Shown one piece after another: positions 58,099-64,000 of a DNA stretch of 64,000 bases. The notes under the pieces were generated by a model that was not told the origin of the DNA, searched no databases, and was given only the letters and a program-made list of their open reading frames with translations. The stretch comes from Rhizobium sullae (lineage in GTDB: Bacteria > Pseudomonadota > Alphaproteobacteria > Rhizobiales > Rhizobiaceae). The stretch lies in the NCBI RefSeq assembly GCF_900169785.1, contig NZ_FWER01000007.1, forward strand, positions 1-64,000, given 5' to 3'. A program made the translations under genes and the position numbers. The first letter of the stretch is position 1. Each line of letters opens with the position of its first letter.

Positions 58099-58665
58099 AT
58101 GGCCTGGTTGAGCGATGTCAGGGATGCCGCCCATCGGCTGAAGGCGGCTGATCGCGTACTCGTCATCGGCTGTTCCGGTGGCGGCAAGACGACCCTAGCT
58201 CGTACCATCGCCAAGCGCTTCGATCTGCCTTTCGTTTCCATGGATCGGGAATTCTTCTGGCTGCCGGGCTGGGTCGAACGGGCAAGGCCCGAGCAGCGGG
58301 CGTTGATTGCCAAATGGGTCAGGCAAGATCGCTGGATCATGGACGGGACCAATACGTCGAGCTTCGATCTCCGGCTGCCGCGGACCGATATCGTCCTGTG
58401 GGTCCGCATGCCGCGCCTGATATGTGTCTGGGGCGCCGTCAGCCGCTGGCTGAAGTGGATTGGGCGTACACGGCCGGAAATGACGCCCGGCTGCCCGGAG
58501 AAGGTCGATCTCGAATTCCTGAGCTACATCTGGAACTTCGAAAAGAAGCATTCGCCGATCGTTCTCGCCGCCATGGCCGCTCACGGCCCCGATGTTCCGG
58601 TTCTCCAGCTAAAATCACGCCGCCAGATGCGTGAGCTTCTTGATCTTCTTGGTTCTCCCGCTTAA
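58099..58665 (+). CDS. P-loop NTPase, adenylate-kinase-like (FlaR type)
   Basis: A 188-residue P-loop protein. Walker A is GCSGGGKTT at residues 24-32; SMDREFFWLPGW follows as an Asp-containing substrate site, and DRWIMDGTNTSSFDLRLPRTDIVLWVRMP is the Walker B region. This is the pattern of small adenylate-kinase-like topology-modulation proteins, whose substrates are unclear. ATG 58099 is chosen because GGAGG lies about 5 bases upstream. Confidence 0.82.
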   Translation: MAWLSDVRDAAHRLKAADRVLVIGCSGGGKTTLARTIAKRFDLPFVSMDREFFWLPGWVERARPEQRALIAKWVRQDRWIMDGTNTSSFDLRLPRTDIVLWVRMPRLICVWGAVSRWLKWIGRTRPEMTPGCPEKVDLEFLSYIWNFEKKHSPIVLAAMAAHGPDVPVLQLKSRRQMRELLDLLGSPA

Positions 58666-58674
58666 CTGCCGATT

Positions 58675-59118
58675 ATGCCGCAATTTGAAACGCATCACCG
58701 TGTCCCGCATTCAGCCGAGCAGATGTTCGACCTCGTAGCCGATGTGGAACGCTATCCGGAATTCCTGCCGCTCTGCGAAGCGCTGTCCATCCGCAGCCGC
58801 AAGGAGCGCGACGGCAAGATCTTGTTGATTGCCGACATGACCGTCGGCTACAAGGCGATCCGCGAGACCTTCACGACGCAGGTGCTGCTCAACAAGGCGG
58901 AGCGCTTCATCGACGTCAAATATATCGACGGGCCGTTCAAATATCTCGACAACCGCTGGCGCTTCGAGGAAGCAGCCGAGGGCGGCTGCACCATCCATTT
59001 CTTCATCGATTACGAGTTCAAGAGCCGGATTCTCGGCGCCTTGATGGGCTCGATGTTCGACCGCGCCTTCCGCATGTTTTCCGAGGCCTTCGAAAAGAGG
59101 GCGGAAGCGATCTACTAG
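58675..59118 (+). CDS. Ubiquinone-binding COQ10/RatA-type START protein
   Basis: A 147-residue START-fold protein with the Coq10/RatA pattern HHRVPHSAEQMFDLVADVERYPEFLPLCEA, and VGYKAIRETFTTQVLLNK, GPFKYLDNRWRF and SMFDRAFRMFSEAFEKRA. It should bind ubiquinone or a related hydrophobic ligand and support respiration; the E. coli homologue is RatA. It follows the P-loop gene by nine bases. Confidence 0.9.
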   Translation: MPQFETHHRVPHSAEQMFDLVADVERYPEFLPLCEALSIRSRKERDGKILLIADMTVGYKAIRETFTTQVLLNKAERFIDVKYIDGPFKYLDNRWRFEEAAEGGCTIHFFIDYEFKSRILGALMGSMFDRAFRMFSEAFEKRAEAIY

Positions 59119-59150
59119 CTCTGACGATCAAAGCGCTGCTGCCGCAGCCA

Positions 59151-59456
59151 TTAGCGGTCGAAGAAGTGATCGAAGTATCGGTTTGCCGGATAGGCATATG
59201 CCCCCCGATCAATAAAGTTGCGCCGGGACAGACAGCTTCTCAGGGCCGCGTTGTAAACGAGGCTGTACGGATTTGGCGATCCCCGCCAGGACATTGCCTC
59301 GTACTGGCAATATCCGACCGCGCGGTCGTATTTCGCGAGCAATAGCGGGTCTGAATCGACACGGATTCCATGATACGTTTGATAGTTCGATGGCGCCTCG
59401 GCGGCTGATACGCAGCCCAAGCTCAAAACGACTCCCATTGCGGCCAGATATTTCAT
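59151..59456 (-). CDS. Small secreted protein, function unknown
   Basis: A 101-residue protein with an N-terminal signal peptide (MKYLAAMGVVLSLGCVSAAE). A cysteine at residue 15 could be a lipidation site, although SLGC is not a typical lipobox. The mature part has two Cys (GYCQYE, RSCLSR) and ends YAYPANRYFDHFFDR. I recognise no family. ATG 59456 is supported by GAGGGGG 9 bases upstream. It is after cinA on the minus strand. Confidence 0.65.
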   Translation of the reverse strand: MKYLAAMGVVLSLGCVSAAEAPSNYQTYHGIRVDSDPLLLAKYDRAVGYCQYEAMSWRGSPNPYSLVYNAALRSCLSRRNFIDRGAYAYPANRYFDHFFDR

Positions 59457-59494
59457 CGACGTAACCCCCTCGGTATGAAATCCAGCATAGGGCA

Positions 59495-60010
59495 TCAGCG
59501 CTCTTTGTTCCAGACTCCATGTTCTTGGAGTGCAACCAGCATTTCCAGCGCGGTCTGCACGGTTGCAAGACGCACTTTGTCGCGGCCGATATCGCCGTAG
59601 AGCATCTTGCGATGGATGAGCACGCCGCTGCGCGATTTCGCCGCCAGATGAACCAGCCCGACCGGCTTTTCCGGTGAACCGCCGCCCGGCCCGGCGATCC
59701 CCGTCACGGCGACCGCGACGTCGGCGCGGGAGCGCAAGAGCGCGCCGTGGACCATCTGCCGTGCGGTCTCTTCGGAAACGGCGCCGAAGCCTTCGAGCGT
59801 CCGTTCCTGAACGCCGAGCATCTCGATCTTGGCCGCGTTGGTATAGGTGACGAAGCCGCGATCGACGACTGCCGAGGAGCCGGAGATTTCCGTGAGCGCT
59901 CCGACGATCAGCCCGCCGGTGCAGGATTCGGCCGTCGAGATCATTGTCTTTGCCACCGTGGAATCGCGGACGATCCTTTCCGCGAGCGCAAGAATGTCGG
60001 CTGGGAACAT
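59495..60010 (-). CDS. CinA C-terminal domain protein (nicotinamide-nucleotide amidase)
   Basis: A 171-residue protein consisting of the CinA C-terminal domain, which in E. coli PncC deamidates nicotinamide mononucleotide. Conserved parts are TAESCTGGLIVGALTEISGSS and FVTYTNAAKIEMLGV, then VAVTGIAGPGGGSPEKPVGLVHLA. The N-terminal CinA domain is absent, so this is a stand-alone amidase and not a full competence-linked CinA. ATG 60010 starts two bases after the ispDF stop, so they are coupled. Confidence 0.9.
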   Translation of the reverse strand: MFPADILALAERIVRDSTVAKTMISTAESCTGGLIVGALTEISGSSAVVDRGFVTYTNAAKIEMLGVQERTLEGFGAVSEETARQMVHGALLRSRADVAVAVTGIAGPGGGSPEKPVGLVHLAAKSRSGVLIHRKMLYGDIGRDKVRLATVQTALEMLVALQEHGVWNKER

Positions 60011-60012
60011 GC

Positions 60013-61233
60013 TCACCCCCTTGCTTCGCGATAGACGACTGTGGCAGTCGCGATCGCCGCAATGCCTTCGCGTCGACCGACAAAGCCGATCGTCTCGTTC
60101 GTGGTCGCCTTCACCGAACAGCGATCGATCGAAATGCCGAGAAATTCGGAGAGATTGGCACGCATCGCGTCGCGGTGCGGAGCGACCCTCGGCGCCTCGG
60201 CGATCAGCGAGATATCGGCATTCATGATCGTGCCGCCGCGTTCGCGCACGATCTTCGCCGCATGTTTGACGAAGATGCACGAGGCGGCACCCTTCCATTG
60301 CGGATCGGACGGCGGAAAATAATCGCCGATATCGCCCGCACCGCAGGTGGCCAGCAGCGCATCCGTCAGGGCATGCAGCGCGACGTCGGCATCCGAATGG
60401 CCCCTGAGCCTCTGATCGTGCGGGATGAATACGCCGCAGAGCGTGACCCCATCGCCGGCTTCCAATTGATGCACATCGTAGCCGTTGCCGGTGCGCACGT
60501 CGGGCAGTTGCGATGACGAAAGCCGGTCGTCGGCAAGGATGATATCCCGTTTGACCGTCAGTTTCACGTTATCGGCTGCACCCTCGACGATCGTCACGGG
60601 AATCCCCGCCCATTCGGCAATTGCAGCATCGTCCGTGAAGTCCGTGCGGCCGGTCTCGCTTGCTTTTTCATGTGCCGAGAGGATGGCATCGAAGGCGAAG
60701 GATTGCGGCGTCTGGGCTGCGAAAAGATGCTCGCGCGACACCGTTTCCAGAACCGTGCCCGTGCCGTCGGCGCGTTTCAGCGTGTCGGCAACGGGCATTG
60801 CCGGCAGGACGGCTGGCGCTCCGCCTACCAGTGCATCCGCGATCCGGTCGAGAAGCCGGCGGTCGAAGAAGGGACGGACGGCATCGTGAATGAGGACATG
60901 CGTAATGCCCTTGTTCTTCAGATGCCTCAGTCCAGCAAGAACCGATTGCTGTCGGGTCGCCCCGCCGTGAACGGTTTCGATCGGTGTGGCGGACAGCACC
61001 TGGCGAAACGCCTTTGCGAACAGCGCTTCGTCGTCAGGATGGATGACGACGACGATATGGGCGGCGTGCTCCCATGTCATGAAGTTTTCAAGCGTATGGG
61101 TGATAACCGGCTTTCGGCCGATCAAGCGGTATTGCTTCGGGCCCTCCTCACGCGAGCCTGCCCGTTCGCCGCGGCCAGCAGCGACGATAACAATTCCGGC
61201 CGAGATCGGTTGCTTCGAATGCATTTGCGGCAT
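60013..61233 (-). CDS. ispDF: Bifunctional MEP cytidylyltransferase / MECDP synthase
   Basis: A 406-residue fusion of two MEP-pathway enzymes of isoprenoid synthesis. IspD occupies about residues 1-235 ([30 protein letters not shown]) and makes CDP-methylerythritol; IspF occupies about 247-406 (GNGYDVHQ with the zinc ligands, [30 protein letters not shown]) and makes the cyclodiphosphate. The fusion is common in Alphaproteobacteria. AGGGA precedes ATG 61233. It is divergent from dusB. Confidence 0.95.
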   Translation of the reverse strand: MPQMHSKQPISAGIVIVAAGRGERAGSREEGPKQYRLIGRKPVITHTLENFMTWEHAAHIVVVIHPDDEALFAKAFRQVLSATPIETVHGGATRQQSVLAGLRHLKNKGITHVLIHDAVRPFFDRRLLDRIADALVGGAPAVLPAMPVADTLKRADGTGTVLETVSREHLFAAQTPQSFAFDAILSAHEKASETGRTDFTDDAAIAEWAGIPVTIVEGAADNVKLTVKRDIILADDRLSSSQLPDVRTGNGYDVHQLEAGDGVTLCGVFIPHDQRLRGHSDADVALHALTDALLATCGAGDIGDYFPPSDPQWKGAASCIFVKHAAKIVRERGGTIMNADISLIAEAPRVAPHRDAMRANLSEFLGISIDRCSVKATTNETIGFVGRREGIAAIATATVVYREARG

Positions 61234-61408
61234 AAATCCCTAAAAATGTGCGGAAAGTGGCATGAGTGCTCTACCGCCTTAGGGGCTCGCTTTCCAGCAT
61301 CTGCCCAAAAAATATCAATTCTCACCGAAGCCTCTTGGCAAGCCCCTTTAGTATGGCTAAAAATAGTGCAGCGTTACCGTGTGCCTGAAAGATAATCAAT
61401 TGCATCGA

Positions 61409-62401
61409 ATGAATCTTGCAGCGCCCTTGCAGATCGGAAATGTCTCCGTGCGCAACCGCGTTGTGCTGGCGCCGATGTCCGGCGTCACCGACATGCCCTT
61501 CAGGCAACTCGCCTGGCGCTACGGCGCGGGCCTGGTCGTGACCGAAATGGTGGCGAGCCGGGAGCTCGTGAATAACACCGCCGAATCATGGTCGCGACTG
61601 AGGACTGCGGGCTTCAAGCCGCATATGGTGCAACTCGCCGGCCGCGAGGCGCATTGGATGGCCGAGGCCGCAAAAATCGCCGCTGGCAGCGGCGCGGATG
61701 TCGTCGACATCAACATGGGTTGTCCGGCCAAGAAGGTGATCGGCGGCTATTCGGGCTCGGCGCTGATGCGCGATCCGGATCATGCGCTGAGCCTGATCGA
61801 GGCAACCGTGAGGGCCGTCGATGTTCCGGTGACGCTGAAGATGCGCCTCGGCTGGGACGAAAAATCGCTCAACGCGCCCGAGATCGCCAAGCGCGCCGAA
61901 GATGCAGGGGTGAAGCTGATCACCATTCACGGACGCACGCGTATGCAGTTCTATGAAGGCAAGGCGGATTGGGACGCGATCCGCGCAGTTCGCGACGTGA
62001 TTTCCGTTCCGCTGATCGCAAACGGCGATGTCGATACGCCGGAAGATGCGCAAGAAATCCTTCGCCGCTCGGGCGCCGATGCGGTGATGATCGGCCGCGG
62101 TTGCCAGGGAAGGCCATGGCATGCGGGCGTGCTGGCGGGGGAAGCTGCGCCGACAGCAAGCGTTATCCCCGACATCGTTGCAGAACACTACGAAATGATG
62201 CTGGATTTCTATGGCGAGGCGACGGCTATCCGTCATGCCCGCAAGCACCTCGGCTGGTATCTGGAGCGCTTCGCGCCTTTGCTGCCGGTTCCGGAGAAGA
62301 CGGCAATCATGACGTCGCATACACCGGCAGAAGTCGTCTCGCGCCTTCGCGACGCGCTCACTGCCCGTTTGGAAATTTCAGAAAGCCGGGAGGCGGCATG
62401 A
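61409..62401 (+). CDS. dusB: tRNA-dihydrouridine synthase (DusB/NifR3)
   Basis: A 330-residue FMN enzyme that reduces uridines of tRNA. The TIM-barrel start is [32 protein letters not shown]; the catalytic C105 is in [10 protein letters not shown]; and later motifs are [17 protein letters not shown] and [15 protein letters not shown] 61409 is used because it is close to the family start, but GTG 61379 is in frame and neither has a clear ribosome site. It is the first gene of the nitrogen-regulation operon, where it was first called nifR3. Confidence 0.93.
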   Translation: MNLAAPLQIGNVSVRNRVVLAPMSGVTDMPFRQLAWRYGAGLVVTEMVASRELVNNTAESWSRLRTAGFKPHMVQLAGREAHWMAEAAKIAAGSGADVVDINMGCPAKKVIGGYSGSALMRDPDHALSLIEATVRAVDVPVTLKMRLGWDEKSLNAPEIAKRAEDAGVKLITIHGRTRMQFYEGKADWDAIRAVRDVISVPLIANGDVDTPEDAQEILRRSGADAVMIGRGCQGRPWHAGVLAGEAAPTASVIPDIVAEHYEMMLDFYGEATAIRHARKHLGWYLERFAPLLPVPEKTAIMTSHTPAEVVSRLRDALTARLEISESREAA

Positions 62402-63546
62402 TGGACAAGGTTCAAGCCGATCATACCGGCAGCCCCGTTGCGATGGCAGTGCTGAACGCGATCCAGAATCCGGTGGTGATGGTCGACGAGGCGGGCTTGA
62501 TCGCCTTCGCCAACTGGGAGGCGGAATCGTTTTTTGGGGCGAGTGCCTCGCACCTCGCGCGCTACAAGATTTCCACCTTCATTCCGTTTGGAAGCCCGCT
62601 TCTGGCCTTGATCGATCAGGTGCGGGAGCGCAAGGCGCCCGTCAACGAATATCGCGTCGATCTAAGTTCGCCCCGCCTTGGCCAGGACAAGCTGGTCGAC
62701 ATTTACGTCGCGCCGGTGATCAGCGAGCCCGGCTCCGTCGTCGTCGTGTTCCAGGAGCGCTCGATGGCCGACAAGATCGATCGTCAGCTGACGCATCGCG
62801 CCGCCGCCAGATCGGTGACCGGCCTTGCATCCATGCTCGCCCACGAGATCAAGAATCCGCTCTCGGGCATTCGCGGTGCGGCCCAGCTTCTCGAGCAATC
62901 TGTCATCGATGAGGACCGCGCGCTGACGAGGCTCATCTGCGATGAGACCGACCGGATCGTGTCGCTGGTCGATCGCATGGAGGTCTTCTCCGACGAACGG
63001 CCTGTCGATCGTCTGCCGGTCAATATCCATTCGGTGCTCGACCATGTGAAGGCGGTGGCAAGGGCAGGCTTTGCCCGGCATATTCGCATAACCGAGAATT
63101 ACGACCCGTCGCTGCCTGCGGTTTACGCCAACCGCGATCAGCTCGTGCAGGTCTTCCTCAACCTCGTGAAGAACGCAGCCGAAGCCGTCAGCGACCGGCA
63201 AGACGGCGAGATCATGCTGACGACGGCCTATCGTCCCGGCATCCGCCTTTCTGTCGCCGGAACGCGCGAGAAGATCTCGCTGCCCCTGGAGTTCTGCGTC
63301 CAGGACAACGGTCCCGGTGTGCCGTCCGACCTGCTGCCGCATCTCTTCGATCCGTTCATCACTACGAAGACGAACGGCAGCGGCCTCGGCCTTGCACTCG
63401 TCGCCAAGATCATCGGCGATCATGGCGGCATCATCGAATGCGACAGCCAGAACAACAAGACAACGTTCCGCGTCCTCATGCCTGCCTCCAAGGATGCCTC
63501 GGCTGACGATTCGGCAATTGCAAACCCCACAGGAACTTCTCGATGA
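62398..63546 (+). CDS. ntrB: Nitrogen regulation sensor histidine kinase NtrB
   Basis: A 382-residue soluble sensor kinase that phosphorylates or dephosphorylates NtrC under control of PII. The PAS-like N-terminus ([31 protein letters not shown]) is followed by the phospho-acceptor H149 in [20 protein letters not shown], the N box in [13 protein letters not shown], and ATP-lid motifs [33 protein letters not shown]. It starts in the ATGA overlap with dusB and ends in an ATGA overlap with ntrC. Confidence 0.96.
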   Translation: MMDKVQADHTGSPVAMAVLNAIQNPVVMVDEAGLIAFANWEAESFFGASASHLARYKISTFIPFGSPLLALIDQVRERKAPVNEYRVDLSSPRLGQDKLVDIYVAPVISEPGSVVVVFQERSMADKIDRQLTHRAAARSVTGLASMLAHEIKNPLSGIRGAAQLLEQSVIDEDRALTRLICDETDRIVSLVDRMEVFSDERPVDRLPVNIHSVLDHVKAVARAGFARHIRITENYDPSLPAVYANRDQLVQVFLNLVKNAAEAVSDRQDGEIMLTTAYRPGIRLSVAGTREKISLPLEFCVQDNGPGVPSDLLPHLFDPFITTKTNGSGLGLALVAKIIGDHGGIIECDSQNNKTTFRVLMPASKDASADDSAIANPTGTSR

Positions 63547-64000
63547 CAGCAACGATTCTCGTCGCGGACGATGACGCGGCCATCCGTACCGTGCTCAACC
63601 AGGCGCTCAGCCGTGCAGGTTATGATGTTCGAATCACCTCCAATGCTGCCACGCTCTGGCGCTGGGTGTCGGCAGGCGAGGGCGATCTGGTCGTGACCGA
63701 CGTCGTCATGCCGGACGAGAACGCCTTCGATCTGCTGCCGCGAATCAAGAAGGCGCGCCCCGACCTTCCGGTGCTCGTCATGAGCGCCCAGAACACCTTC
63801 ATGACGGCCATCAAAGCCTCTGAGAAGGGTGCTTACGACTATCTTCCCAAGCCCTTCGATCTCACGGAACTGATCGGCATCATCGGCCGGGCGCTCGCCG
63901 AGCCGAAGCGGAAGCCCGCCAAGCTCGACGAAGACATGCAGGACGGCATGCCGCTTGTCGGCCGCTCCGCGGCCATGCAGGAAATCTACCGCGTGCTCGC
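63543..64000 (+). CDS. ntrC: Nitrogen regulation response regulator NtrC (partial)
   Basis: The 3' part is cut off by the window edge; 152 codons are visible. The receiver domain is complete: acidic pocket [11 protein letters not shown], phospho-acceptor D53 in [20 protein letters not shown], the Thr/Ser position in VMSAQNTF, and K in [11 protein letters not shown]. It continues to [15 protein letters not shown], the start of the sigma-54 AAA+ domain. It would activate nitrogen genes with sigma-54. Its ATG overlaps the ntrB stop. Confidence 0.96.
   Translation, partial: MTATILVADDDAAIRTVLNQALSRAGYDVRITSNAATLWRWVSAGEGDLVVTDVVMPDENAFDLLPRIKKARPDLPVLVMSAQNTFMTAIKASEKGAYDYLPKPFDLTELIGIIGRALAEPKRKPAKLDEDMQDGMPLVGRSAAMQEIYRVL

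Noticed and set aside
61969..62397. N-terminal extension of the ntrB frame
   Set aside because: The frame is open upstream through dusB, but the real ntrB start is the ATG in the dusB stop (62398), which is the known operon arrangement.

Overview
The window is a piece of an alphaproteobacterial chromosome, almost certainly from Rhizobiaceae and most like Rhizobium. The evidence is conserved rhizobial gene order: metC divergent from aapJQMP; clpS-clpA; rpsB-tsf-pyrH-frr-uppS-cdsA-rseP-bamA-lpxD-fabZ-lpxA-lpxI-lpxB; kdsA and eno near pdhABC-lpdA-lipA; and dusB-ntrB-ntrC. An E1-beta subunit carrying its own lipoyl domain, a fused ispDF, LpxI in place of LpxH, and a GTTC-N7-GTTC SOS box also point to Alphaproteobacteria. 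I cannot name the species.

Layout. Positions 1-3.5 kb are accessory. A very GC-rich tyrosine integrase overlaps a partial downstream gene, followed by two tandem 3' fragments of a tRNA-Arg(UCU) gene (about 1.74 and 3.43 kb). Between the fragments lie an SGNH-type hydrolase and two frameshifted remnants, one of them lysozyme-like. This reads as serial integration into one tRNA gene. A nucleotidyltransferase-HAD pair follows (3.7-5.1 kb). From 5.2 to 16.8 kb come small rhizobial genes, the aap general amino-acid ABC transporter (minus strand), metC, an FAD monooxygenase, cysE and a phasin. From 16.9 to 25.9 kb come clpSA, an IS630 remnant, HIT, FemAB-like, GDPD and RidA genes, then an EipB-like periplasmic protein, a secreted pentapeptide protein and a phosphatase.

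From 26 to 39.2 kb is the large translation / nucleotide / envelope operon, which joins ribosomal protein S2 and EF-Ts to outer-membrane assembly and lipid A synthesis. Many of its genes overlap by ATGA. From 39.2 to 45.7 kb come a predicted small RNA or leader with its own promoter and terminator, an MFS efflux gene, gltA, a decayed comEC, autoregulated lexA, a glyoxalase-like gene and kdsA. From 45.7 to 59.1 kb come a chemoreceptor, eno, an FtsB-like gene, the pyruvate dehydrogenase and lipoate genes, and a COQ10-like gene. The end holds cinA-ispDF (minus) and dusB-ntrB-ntrC (plus, ntrC cut by the window edge).

The observations most worth a second look are the tandem tRNA-Arg fragments with decayed cargo, the integrase-coupled PPRGYWAK gene, the three-stem RNA upstream of the MFS gene, the comEC wreck beside lexA, and several palindromes upstream of aapJ, cysE, the phasin gene and pdhA. 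I did not find a complete system that I could call new with confidence.
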